Origin: G965220305 sp965220305
Lineage (GTDB): Bacteria; Chloroflexota; Dehalococcoidia; Lucifugimonadales; UBA3495
Direction of reading: 5' to 3'
Assembly: GCA_965220305.1 (NCBI GenBank)
Contig: OZ244817.1
Location: forward strand, 4,154,001-4,218,000
DNA length: 64,000 nucleotides
Made by a program: the position numbers and the translations under genes. A model generated the notes under the pieces. That model searched no databases. It had not been told where the DNA came from and worked only from the letters and a program-made list of their open reading frames with translations. Shown here piece after piece: positions 44,145 to 52,757 of this stretch (the first letter of the stretch is position 1; every line of letters starts with the position of its first letter).

Positions 44145-44597
44145 TTACCCCGGTCTGTGGGATTGGGGCCGGTTTTTCCCCCCGCCCAGGGGCGCTTTGG
44201 TCATGGCTCCGTCCAGGCTCAGCCAACCCCAGTCGATACCCTGCAACTCATCGTAACGTTCCAGCCCCGTCCGCCATAGCTCCCGGAACACCCCGGCGGC
44301 GACCCATTCCTGGAAGCGCAGATGAGCCGTGGAGCCGGAGCAAATGCCGGTGGCATCCAGGGCCTTCCACTGGCAGCCGGTGCGCAACACATAGAAGATG
44401 CCGTTGGCGCAGGTCCGGTCCGGCACCCGGGGCCGGCCTCCGCCCCGAGGATGGGTGTTCACCCGCTGGGGCAGCAGCGGGGCCAGCACCTCCCACAGTT
44501 CGTCGGATACCTGAAAGGAGCCGGTGGTGGGGTTGACCGGCGCGGCTGGGCCGGCCCGCTTGGGTCGTGGTGGCTTGGGTTCTTCTGCTTTAGTCAT
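44145..44597 (-). CDS. IS5-family transposase, N-terminal part
   Basis: A 150-residue first half with SDELWEVLAPLLP, RPRVPDRTCANGIFYVLRTGCQWKAL and WGWLSLDGAMTKAP, the last carrying the first catalytic Asp. It ends soon after a G6A5 run (plus-strand complement near 44175). A -1 slip there leads to GGGKTGPNPTDRGKSGVK and on into the second frame, the usual expression mode of IS427-type elements. Confidence 0.85.
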   Translation of the reverse strand: MTKAEEPKPPRPKRAGPAAPVNPTTGSFQVSDELWEVLAPLLPQRVNTHPRGGGRPRVPDRTCANGIFYVLRTGCQWKALDATGICSGSTAHLRFQEWVAAGVFRELWRTGLERYDELQGIDWGWLSLDGAMTKAPLGGGKNRPQSHRPG

Positions 44598-44637
44598 GCC
44601 ACTAGTTTAGCCTGGATTTTGTTTTTAGGATAGGCAC

Positions 44638-46073
44638 TAATACTACAGTTGCAGATTGAAAACGACTAGGATTGGGGCAATCAACGGGTGGTGAGGTGAG
44701 GCTGTGGCAGTGCATGGGGATGGGGTGGCAGAGGTCGCCCGGTGGGCTGAGGGTATCGACCGGGTACACGAGTGCATTGCGGGGCGGTTCCGGCGTCCCG
44801 AACCACGTCGACGATCGCTGGACTATCTGAAAGGGCTGCTCAGTCCGGTGGAGCGCAAGAACGGCTGGCAACTGGCGGAGCAGGCCGGGGACGCCACACC
44901 CTATGGGGTGCAGCATCTGCTGTCAACCTACATTTGGGACGCGGACCTGGTTCGCGATGATCTCAGGGACTACGTGGTGGAGCACCTGGGCGACGCCAAC
45001 GGGGTGTTGGTGGTGGACGAGACTGGGTTTCTGAAGAAGGGCAACAAGTCTGTGGGGGTGCAGCGTCAGTACAGCGGCACGGCGGGACGGATCGAGAACT
45101 GCCAGATTGGGGTATTCTTGACCTACGCTACTGCCAAGGGGAGGACCCTGCTGGACCGGGAGCTTTACCTGCCTCAGGTGTGGGCCGATGACCAGGAACG
45201 CCGGGAGGAGGCTGGCGTGCCGGAGCAAGTGGCGTTTCGCACCAAGCCGCAACTGGCCCGGCGGATGCTGGAACGGGCGGTGGAGTCGGGAGTCCCCTTC
45301 GGCTGGGCCACCGGGGACGAGGTCTACGGCAATGACCGCAACCTGCGGCTGTGGCTGGAGCGGCGGGACGTTCCTCACGTGCTGGCCATCAAGAGCAATG
45401 AGAAGTTGTGGGCTGGGACGGACCAGGGTCCGCGCCAAGTGCGGGCTGACCGGCTGGCGTCTGGGGTTGAAGAGTCGGGCTGGGTCCGGCTGAGCGCCGG
45501 TGATGGGGCCAAGGGTCCTCGGGTCTACGACTGGGCCTTGGTGGATATTCGGCCCCTGAGAGAACCTGGCAAGGGGTACTGGCTGCTGGCCCGGCGCAGC
45601 GTGGCCAAGCCCGAGGAACTGGCCTACTACGTGTGCTACGGCCCGACGGGAACAGCCCTGGAGGAACTGGTGCGGGTGGCCGGAACCCGGTGGGCCATTG
45701 AGGAATGCTTTGAGGAGGCCAAGGGACAGGTGGGACTGGACCAATACGAGGTGCGCCGGTGGGACGGCTGGTACCGGCACATCACCCTGGCGATGCTGGC
45801 CCACGCCTACCTGGCGGTGGTACGGCGCCAGGCATCGTCGCCGGGACGTCTGGGAGAAAAGGGGGCTGCCCCAGTTTGGAGGAAAGGCTGATACCGCTGA
45901 CGGTGCCCGAGGTTCGGCGGTTACTCTACCGGCTGATATGGAGACACCACCCTACGGACGAATCAGTGCTGCGGTGGTCTCAGTGGAGACGGCGGCACCA
46001 AGCAACGGCCCGGCGCTGTCATTACCGACGCCGCCTGAAACTCCTCACCACATATCTGCAACTGTAGTACTAA
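44638..46073 (+). mobile_element. IS701-like element with CTAA target duplication
   Basis: The element spans 44642-46069 between CTAA tetramers (44638-44641, 46070-46073). The left end TACTACAGTTGCAGATTG and the complement of the right end TACTACAGTTGCAGATAT match over 16 bases. It is a different lineage from the two TATTACAAC-type IS701 copies. Its target touches the IS5 end on one side and a MITE on the other. Confidence 0.82.
44704..46067 (+). pseudogene. IS701-family transposase, C-terminal frameshift
   Basis: From GTG 44704 it reads a normal IS701 transposase: VVDETGFLKKGNKSVGVQRQ, NCQIGVFLTYA, WATGDEVYGND and RWAIEECFEEAKGQVGLDQYE, with all catalytic regions. Near 45858, at AAAAGGGGG, this frame runs into a stop at 45891, while the family C-terminus (LIPLTVPEVRRLLYRLIW, WSQWRRRHQATARRCHYRRR) is in the next frame to 46067. 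Either a one-base indel in the homopolymer or a programmed slip at the run. The main catalytic part is intact. Confidence 0.75.
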
Positions 46074-46217
46074 TACTACAGTCGCAGATGGTCCTTGGGG
46101 CTATCGAACGGTCTCAATAATTGCATTGCCTAGCTACGGCCAAGGTCTGTGATCTTGGCAAGACTACGCTGAATTTAAGGCCAAGATTGACGATTCAGCA
46201 TTAGTGCGGCTGTAGTA
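46074..46217. mobile_element. 144-bp MITE related to the adjacent IS701-like element
   Basis: Ends TACTACAGTCGCA and the complement TACTACAGCCGCA match each other with one mismatch and match the IS701-like ends next door. CTAA stands on both sides (46070-46073, 46218-46221). There is no coding content. Non-autonomous and presumably mobilised by the neighbouring transposase. Confidence 0.75.
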
Positions 46218-46319
46218 CTAACTGGGACTAATTACGGATGGCCCCTGGTTGGGGCTTTAACTGGCGCCGCCAGTACCATTTATTAGGAGGAGTTGTCCAC
46301 AAGGCCCAGGCCCTTCTGC

Positions 46320-46325
46320 TATAAT
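46320..46325 (+). promoter_or_regulatory. -10 box upstream of tRNA-Arg
   Basis: TATAAT about 95 bp before the tRNA. A TTGTCC lies 21 bp upstream, which is longer than the usual spacer. Confidence 0.35.
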
Positions 46326-46419
46326 TGAAAGGCAGCGTATGTAGAATCGAGTTTGCCGTTTCTCCGTCGGTCAGCAATAATTAACTAGGAGTAAGAACTA
46401 GCTCCCGGGCAACAACTAG

Positions 46420-46495
46420 GTCCCAGTAGCTCAGTGGATAGAGCGGCTGCCTTCTAAGCAGCGGGTCGCGGGTTCGAATCCTGTCTGGGACGCCA
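46420..46495 (+). tRNA. tRNA-Arg (anticodon TCT)
   Basis: A 73-nt cloverleaf plus encoded CCA. The acceptor stem GTCCCAG pairs with CTGGGAC, the anticodon stem GCTGC with GCAGC around loop CTTCTAA (anticodon TCT at 46453-46455), and the T arm holds GGTTCGAATCC. CCA is at 46493-46495. It sits between a MITE and a dead IS5 copy. Confidence 0.95.
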
Positions 46496-46509
46496 ATACT
46501 CCTGGTATT

Positions 46510-47290
46510 AAGAAACTATCTCAAAATAGTAAGCGGCATTGAAGGTGGTGCCAGAGGAGGGCACATGCTAGTGGGATCAGGCCCAGGTAATTAGATGCCT
46601 TCTTGTCGTAGCGCACCAGTATTGAATGGCGCTTGGAGAGCCAGGCCAGGGTGTGTTCTACCACCCATCTTCGGGCTGGGAAGCGTTTGGACCAATTGGT
46701 CCAGCTTCTCCTCAGCGATGCGGCGGACGTGGGGACGGTACCTGTAGGCAGCTACAGCCCTATGGCTTGTGGGGTTGTTATATCCCTTGTCCAGGCACAG
46801 GTTTTGGGCTTTATCCCCAGTGCGTGCTGGGTGCGCCACCACGACTTGTTCTAAGATCTGTTCCAGCAGCTTGGTGTCGTGGACGTTGACTCCGGCCACT
46901 ACCACACTCAAAGGGCCGCTGCTTCCTTCGACGAGAACACTTCGTTTGCTCCCAGCCTTGGCTCGGTCGGTGGTTTGGGTCCGACAGCATCCCCCCAAAA
47001 CGGGCCTTGCCCATAGCACAGTCTTTAGCTTGCCATTCCCAGTTAACCCCGCCCAGTTCTTCGCATCTTTCCACCAGTACAGCCCAGATGGGCTCCAGCA
47101 CTCCCAATGGAGATAGCAATTACTGCCCGTGGTGGTAGGGGTCAGTCGCCGGGCGACGCTGCCGCGGGGTGGTTGGCCATCGCAGCGCTTTGCGTCGGGT
47201 AATGGTGCCTGGAAACCCGCGAACCACTCCACTGGGGGTGGTTCAAGCTGCGCTTCAGCGTGATCCGATTACGATCGCCTACCGAAATGG
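46510..47290 (-). pseudogene. Decayed IS5-family transposase
   Basis: The minus strand carries IS5 pieces in different frames. First WAVLVERCEELGGVNWEWQ and MGKARFGG, then after a shift DRAKAGSKRSVLVEGSSGPL, LCLDKGYNNPTSHRAV and HVRRIAEEKLDQ, and finally SNYLGLIPLACALLWHHLQC near 46520. The order matches an IS5 transposase but at least two frames are broken and the N-terminus is poor. A GAAACTATCTC end-like sequence is near 46510. Confidence 0.7.
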
Positions 47291-47827
47291 GGGCGTACTC
47301 CTGCATGATGAGTGGTGGTAGAGTAGCGCAATTTACGGGCCTCTACGGGCCCTTGGATGAAAGTGGGCGGCACTAAATAGCTCCACCCTTTCTTTGGTTT
47401 CCCGATGTGCCCGGTTCATACCGAACAACCGCTGCATCCAACAGCTCCCGGCGCTCCGGCAGGACGATGGCAAAGTCTTCTCCTATAGCTAAATCGTCGG
47501 TGTCGTCGCGGCCCACCTCGTCATTCCCGCGCAAGCGGGAATCTAGCGGGCCTTGGGAAATACCAGCGTGCCCCTGGACGGCCTCTGGATTCCGGCCTCC
47601 GCCGGAATGACGGGGGTTGCGCTGCCTGACTTGGCAATCGTCCTGGCCGCTCCGGGCCGTTATCTTGACCGCTTGAGCCATATTGGGTTAGAGTCAACGC
47701 CAGAATAGGCAGACGAAGCATGATCCCGTACAGCACGCTGCCCTTGGATGTTGTGCCAAAAATTCCGGCTTGCCTGCTCGTTAGACATCAAGTCAGCTTT
47801 GCAACTCGCTAAAGGAGGATAATTGCC
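47291..47827. other. Intergenic with a REP pair
   Basis: About 540 bp between the dead IS5 and a hydrolase gene. It holds the repeat at 47520-47611. A minus-strand frame across the repeat exists but is mostly repeat sequence. Confidence 0.5.
47520..47611. repeat. Paired REP-like repeats
   Basis: GTCATTCCCGCGCAAGCGGG forms one hairpin and TTCCGGCCTCCGCCGGAA another, in opposite orientation about 45 bp apart. The outer GTCATTCC and GGAATGAC are inverted partners. Same family as 13748-13801 and 63422-63486. Confidence 0.7.
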
Positions 47828-48589
47828 ATGCCGTTCTACGAAAGAGGCCCCAACCGCATCTACTACGAAGAGGTCGGTTCGGGATTCCCCCTGCTGATCA
47901 TTCCGGGTGGCGGACTTAATTCCACCGTGGCAGGCTTGCGGACGTCGCACCCCTTCAACCCTATGGAGACCTACAAAGACGACTTCCGCTGTATCGCCGC
48001 CGACTTACGCAATGCTAATCTGGGCCAATCCAGTGGCCCACTGGAGATCGACCGCCCCTGGGATGCCTACTCTGATGACCAACTGGGGCTGATGGACCAT
48101 CTCGGCATCAAGGAGTTCTTGGTCATGGGCTTCTGCGTCGGCGGGCCGATGATCCACAACCTGCTCCGGCTGGCCCCGGAGCGCGTTGTGGCGGCGGCGT
48201 TGATGCAACCCAGCGGGTTCAGGCCGGAGACGCCGGATATTTTCTACCAGAACAATATAACGGGGTGGGGGCCGCCCCTTTGTGAGAAGCGTCCCGAAAT
48301 CACAATGGATATGGTCCATGACTTCCTGACCAGTATGTACACCGACCGCGCCGACTTCGTTTTCACCGTTACCCGCGATTTCGTGCGCGCCCTGCAGACG
48401 CCACTGCTGATAGCGCCCGACGATGTGCCGGCGCACCCATACGAGTGCGCGATGGAGGTTGCCAGCCTCGCCCCAAACTCCGAGGTGACTATTTATCCCT
48501 GGAAAGACACGCAGGAGCACATCGACGAGGCGGTAACCCACGCCCGGCGCTTCCTGAAGACCCATGCGCCGGCAACCGCGACAGCCTAA
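47828..48589 (+). CDS. Alpha/beta hydrolase with Cys nucleophile elbow
   Basis: A 253-residue alpha/beta hydrolase. LLIIPGGGLNSTVAGL forms the oxyanion region, the elbow is GFCVGG with Cys in place of Ser, an acid is around APDDVPAHP, and a His lies in DTQEHIDEA. Cys nucleophiles occur in dienelactone hydrolases and some related families, so it may be a hydrolase of that kind; an inactive paralogue is possible. The start at 47828 has AAAGGAGG upstream. Confidence 0.82.
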   Translation: MPFYERGPNRIYYEEVGSGFPLLIIPGGGLNSTVAGLRTSHPFNPMETYKDDFRCIAADLRNANLGQSSGPLEIDRPWDAYSDDQLGLMDHLGIKEFLVMGFCVGGPMIHNLLRLAPERVVAAALMQPSGFRPETPDIFYQNNITGWGPPLCEKRPEITMDMVHDFLTSMYTDRADFVFTVTRDFVRALQTPLLIAPDDVPAHPYECAMEVASLAPNSEVTIYPWKDTQEHIDEAVTHARRFLKTHAPATATA

Positions 48590-48770
48590 CAACTCCGTAC
48601 CGCTAAATCTATTGAGGCCCCGGTGGGTGTGTTGTTGAACAGCTACTCTGGTGCCCTTCTCTGGCGCAGCGCTTCCGACAGTTAGCAGATGCCGGAACCT
48701 GGGTAAGAAGGGCCAGTCTCGATTCGGCTCGGTTTATGTGGTTCTCCTTCCTTGCACCCGCGAAGGGGAG

Positions 48771-49514
48771 TCACTTCGAGAGATTAGGCCATCGCATAAA
48801 CGCCACTGAGCGGGACAATCTCTGGTAATCGGTGGATGTAAGGTCTGACCGGTAGGACAGCGCTCCTTCGATTGCCTCGGGGTTTCCGGCGTACCGGCCA
48901 ACGACTTCCGCAGCGTTCGTCTGAGCGTCTCCGTATTGCAGCACGATCACATAGCTATTGTATTGGCCTGTTTCTTGGTCCCGGAGATTCTCCTGTCTTG
49001 CATACCACGCCCCAACGTCGATGAGGCGAACCACCTGGTCTCGTTTTCCGTCGTATTTTGTTCGTCTGCTTATTCCGGACCGGTACTTGGCTTCAATAAG
49101 CACCACCCCTCGGCTGCCAAGTCTTATCAAGATATCCGGTTCGGAACGACCTTCTTTTTGAGGCCGGCTCGGAGGCGGGGAGAGCTTCGGCCAGAAAATC
49201 AGCTCGGCGTCCGGGATAGTGTGTAGAACTTGGGAAGGAACTGCCTCGGGGAAAGCTTGGCGAATGAGCCTTTCCAAGACTCTGTTCCTTTCCGCGCCGT
49301 CACGGAGCAACGGACTGAAATAATGCCATGTGCGTGCGTCCTCGGAATTTTCGCTGAGGATTCTCGGCAAGCCCCTAACTTTCCCGCTTGAGTAGGTTTC
49401 GGCCAACTTATCGCGGAAAGACGGATGCGTGGTGTCGGTACCCCGGAGTAGGGGGTGCGCACCCGGCGTCTTCCAAACTTTGACTCCGGAGTCACTTACG
49501 ACATAATCGTCCAT
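48771..49514 (-). CDS. PD-(D/E)xK nuclease-like protein
   Basis: A 247-residue protein. EPDILIRLGSRGVVLIEAKY contains a PD...ExK pattern (D, E, K) typical of the PD-(D/E)xK nuclease fold, followed by a basic KYDGKRDQVVR helix. The first part (TWHYFSPLLRDGAERNRVLERL) is helical. The start is placed at ATG 49514 because the longer upstream frame is low-complexity and overlaps sequence outside the fold. It could be a restriction or repair nuclease; no partner methylase is adjacent. Confidence 0.6.
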   Translation of the reverse strand: MDDYVVSDSGVKVWKTPGAHPLLRGTDTTHPSFRDKLAETYSSGKVRGLPRILSENSEDARTWHYFSPLLRDGAERNRVLERLIRQAFPEAVPSQVLHTIPDAELIFWPKLSPPPSRPQKEGRSEPDILIRLGSRGVVLIEAKYRSGISRRTKYDGKRDQVVRLIDVGAWYARQENLRDQETGQYNSYVIVLQYGDAQTNAAEVVGRYAGNPEAIEGALSYRSDLTSTDYQRLSRSVAFMRWPNLSK

Positions 49515-49596
49515 TGCGAGTGTCCTTGCGGCGGAGCTCAGGTTACTGGAGCCCCAGACCTGAAGATGCCCCTCGGGTCGATGACGTAATGCCGGC

Positions 49597-50694
49597 TCAG
49601 GCCACCGGCAACTCCCGGCCCATGTCCGACGCCTGATTGATGGTATCGATGAAACGATGCAGGTCAACCGCTACATCGAAGGTCGGCAGGTGGTTCTGTC
49701 CGGTTCGGACCGCCTCGGCGAACAGGGCATACATCTGTCCGACGTTGAAGGGATCGCCGCGGGGGAAGTCGGACGGCACATAAACGAAACGCTCAGGTAT
49801 ATCCACGTCCTGCAACTCATGGCTTCCCCGCGCGCCCTGCACCCGTAGCATCTCACCGCGCTGCGACGAGACGCTCCCCGTGGTGACCAGTGTGCCTTCG
49901 CGTCCGTAGATCTCCATGCGAAAGCCGCTGCCGGCCCAGGGGACAGCTCCAACATGGACCGACGCTGCCGCGCCGCTCTCCAACTGTCCGCTGACTCGCA
50001 CATTGTCCGGGGATGTGACTTCCACAAGTTGCTCGGTATCGGTCTCGTACCATTGCTTTGCTTGGGTGCTGACCATGCACGCCACCCGGGTGAAGTTGCC
50101 AGCCACGAAGCGCAGGGCGTCGATAACGTGTCCGTTGGCGATGGTCAGGGTGTTCGCGCCCATGCTGGCATCGCGCTGCCAGGTGCGGCTGGAAGGGCGT
50201 TCCAACGTGCCATCGCGCATGGTGGTCACGTGACACGAGAGCACCTCGCCCACATAGCCGGCTTCAATTTGCTCCTTGATATACAGCAATGCGGGACTAA
50301 CTCGCGATTGCAGACCTACTGCGGTTTGCACACCTTTGTCCCGGGCCAGAGTTGCAAGTTCCTCGGCTTCGGCGGTATTCCGTCCCAAAGGCCACTCGGT
50401 GTAGACGTGCTTGCCAGCTTCGATGGCGGCCTTCGTTGGCTCATAGTGCGATGGCACCCGCACAACCACGGCCACCGCGTCGATCTCCGGCGACACTACC
50501 ATTGCTCGGAAATCATGGAAGGCGAGCTTCGCTCCAAAGGCTTGACGAGCCTCTTCCGTGCTCTCGGGCCGGGTGGTGCAAACTGCGGTAAACTCGACAT
50601 CCGGACTGGACAGTAGCGCCGGGAAGTGCGACTGAGAGGCCCAGGTCGAGTTTACGTTCGCCCCCACAAACCCCAGGCGGATCTTGTTTGCCAT
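49597..50694 (-). CDS. Gfo/Idh/MocA-family oxidoreductase
   Basis: A 365-residue NAD(P)-dependent dehydrogenase. The Rossmann motif is RLGFVGANVNSTWA, the signature EWPLGRN stands where the family has E-K-P, and VGLQSRVSPALLYIKEQIEAG follows. The second half is the C-terminal alpha/beta domain. Sugar or cyclitol substrates are usual for the family; the Lys-to-Trp change in the EKP motif makes catalysis uncertain. The start at 50694 follows AAGGAGCG. Confidence 0.85.
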   Translation of the reverse strand: MANKIRLGFVGANVNSTWASQSHFPALLSSPDVEFTAVCTTRPESTEEARQAFGAKLAFHDFRAMVVSPEIDAVAVVVRVPSHYEPTKAAIEAGKHVYTEWPLGRNTAEAEELATLARDKGVQTAVGLQSRVSPALLYIKEQIEAGYVGEVLSCHVTTMRDGTLERPSSRTWQRDASMGANTLTIANGHVIDALRFVAGNFTRVACMVSTQAKQWYETDTEQLVEVTSPDNVRVSGQLESGAAASVHVGAVPWAGSGFRMEIYGREGTLVTTGSVSSQRGEMLRVQGARGSHELQDVDIPERFVYVPSDFPRGDPFNVGQMYALFAEAVRTGQNHLPTFDVAVDLHRFIDTINQASDMGRELPVA

Positions 50695-51356
50695 GACGCG
50701 CGCTCCTTAGTTTGCTGGCATCCTGCATTCTCCTATATGTGGCGGCGGGCCGGGGAACCGCCATCTGGATGAACACAGAATGCGCAGCTTCGATTTTTGA
50801 CTTTTCGTAGGGTCAGGAGTGTCAATTAACCAATCTCACTTAATACGAAGGTCGATGCGAGAGGCTTAACGGCTCCTGTACCTGCCACATTGCGCCGCAA
50901 TTGGTAGCCCGGAAGCAGGTGATTGCCTGATTGGAATCGGGTTATACCGCTACCCCCGATTCGGCTACTGCCGGCGGCGCCCACCCCCAGGGGTAGAGTC
51001 CCGCGCCGGACTCTATGACCCGACCATTGGCCGGTATTGTAGCACGATAGTCACCGCTAGGGCCGGACCCGTCCCCCCATCCCCAGGCCTGATCCCCCTT
51101 CTTGACCACACATCTTGCCAGGAGAAAGCTTCATCCAAAAATATTCCTGGTTAGATTGTGTAACGGCTTTTGCTCACCGAGTGCGCCGGTTCTCATTCTT
51201 CGGGACCAAGCCTATACGGTTGACCCTGCCGTAGTGATGCTCAGGCTGGTGTGCTGATGGCCCTCGGCATATTGGCGCTCCGGGGGCGGCCTTCGTTCCC
51301 GTCTGAAGTTGCATTTGTCTTGCAATTTTGGCTCCGGATATCCTAGTATTGACTTT
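50695..51356. other. Intergenic, nothing recognised
   Basis: About 660 bp between the divergent Gfo/Idh gene and hen1. Only unsupported short frames. The region must hold both promoters, but I cannot pick them with confidence. Confidence 0.4.
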
Positions 51357-52757
51357 GTGCTGCTCACTATTTCCACAACGCATCAGCCCGCCACCGACCT
51401 GGGGTTCCTGGTGCACAAAAACCCCAGCCGATTCCAGTCGTTCACGCTCCCCTTCGGGCGGGCCAATGTGTTCTACCCCGAGGTAGCGAGCGACCGTTGC
51501 ACCGTTGCCCTTCTCCTGGACATAGACCCCATTGGCTTGGTGCGCCCAAAGCGGGGCGCGCCCAGCGGCAGCGGTTGGCTTGAGCAATACGTGAATGACC
51601 GCCCCTACGTCGCGTCTTCCCACTTGAGCGTGGCGATTGCCACCGTGTTCCGCAGCGCTCTCGCCGGCAAGAGCGCCGAGCGTCCGGAGTTGGCGGAGCG
51701 TGCCATCCCCTTTGAGGCTCGAATCTCAGTAGTACCCTGCCGGGAAGGAGCGGAACTCATCCGCGACCTCTTCGAGCCGCTGGGCTATACCGTCGAGGTC
51801 CAGGGACACCCGCTGGACGAGCGCTTTCCAGAATGGGGCGCCAGCCCCTACTTCACCGTTGGCCTCAAGTCTGAAACTCGTCTTAGGGACCTGCTCGTCC
51901 ACCTGTACGTCCTTTTGCCGGTGCTGGACGATGATAAGCACTACTGGGTCGGCGACGATGAGGTGGACAAGCTGCTTCGCTTCGGAGAGGGTTGGTTGGA
52001 CCGCCATCCGAAGCGGGACCTCATCTCCCGCCGCTACCTGAAACACCAGCGGGACCTGATGCGCCAGGCGCTGGCCCAACTGCTTGACGCCGGCCAGGCT
52101 GACCCAAGCGTCGCCGCGGCGCGTCACGAACAAGAAGAGGAGCAACTTGAAGCCCCCCTTCGATTGGGGGAGCAGCGGCTCCAGGCGGTGCTGGAAACGC
52201 TCCGCGCGATTGGCGCAACCCGGGTGCTGGACCTGGGTTGCGGTGAAGGAAGGCTGATTGCCGAGCTGGTCAAAGAACCTGTTATTCAGTCAGTAACCGG
52301 CTTGGAGGTCTCGCACCGGGCGTTGGAGGTGGCGAGCCAACGTCTGCACCTGGATACGCTGCCCAATCAGCAGCGGGAACGCATCACCCTGTTGCACGGG
52401 TCGCTCACCTACCGGGACAAACGGCTGGCTGGCTATGACGCGGCGGTGGCCATGGAAGTCATCGAGCACATCGACACCCCACGGCTTGACGCCTTTGAGG
52501 AGGCGGTGTTCGGCGCTGCCAAGCCGGGTGCGGTGCTTATCACGACGCCCAATGCAGAGTACAACACCCTCTTCCAAGGGTTGCCCGCTGGCGCCTTCCG
52601 CCATAGGGACCACCGTTTTGAATGGACCCGGGAGCAGTTCCAGAATTGGTCGCGCCAAGTTGCGGGCCGCCGCAAGTACGAAGTGCGCTTCCAGGACATT
52701 GGTACGCAGCACGACGAATACGGAGCGCCGACCCAGATGGGCGTCTTCACCCAATGA
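51357..52757 (+). CDS. hen1: 3'-terminal RNA ribose 2'-O-methyltransferase Hen1
   Basis: A 466-residue Hen1. The N-terminal domain begins LLTISTTHQPATDLGFLVHK and has QSFTLPFGRANVFYPE, specific to bacterial Hen1. The C-terminal methyltransferase has the SAM motif VLDLGCGEGRLIAELV (about residue 288) and the metal-binding EVIEHID and HRDHRFEW motifs. It methylates the 2'-OH at the 3' end of cleaved RNA before ligation, protecting the repaired site from re-cutting. GTG 51357 is chosen because bacterial Hen1 proteins begin at this position. Its stop overlaps the pnkp start (ATGA), so the two are coupled. Confidence 0.93.
   Translation: MLLTISTTHQPATDLGFLVHKNPSRFQSFTLPFGRANVFYPEVASDRCTVALLLDIDPIGLVRPKRGAPSGSGWLEQYVNDRPYVASSHLSVAIATVFRSALAGKSAERPELAERAIPFEARISVVPCREGAELIRDLFEPLGYTVEVQGHPLDERFPEWGASPYFTVGLKSETRLRDLLVHLYVLLPVLDDDKHYWVGDDEVDKLLRFGEGWLDRHPKRDLISRRYLKHQRDLMRQALAQLLDAGQADPSVAAARHEQEEEQLEAPLRLGEQRLQAVLETLRAIGATRVLDLGCGEGRLIAELVKEPVIQSVTGLEVSHRALEVASQRLHLDTLPNQQRERITLLHGSLTYRDKRLAGYDAAVAMEVIEHIDTPRLDAFEEAVFGAAKPGAVLITTPNAEYNTLFQGLPAGAFRHRDHRFEWTREQFQNWSRQVAGRRKYEVRFQDIGTQHDEYGAPTQMGVFTQ

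Larger units (their letters stand above)
43705..44638 (-). mobile_element. IS5-family element (IS427-like)
   Basis: The ends GAGCCTATCC (43705-43714) and GGATAGGCAC (44629-44638) are 10-bp inverted repeats with one mismatch, flanked by TAA on each side. The element begins right at the NarK stop codon. It carries a two-frame transposase on the minus strand. Confidence 0.8.

Noticed and set aside
46420..46495. tRNA-Arg as an attachment site of an integrated element
   Set aside because: No integrase gene and no second copy of the tRNA 3' end is seen nearby; the neighbours are transposon-type elements.
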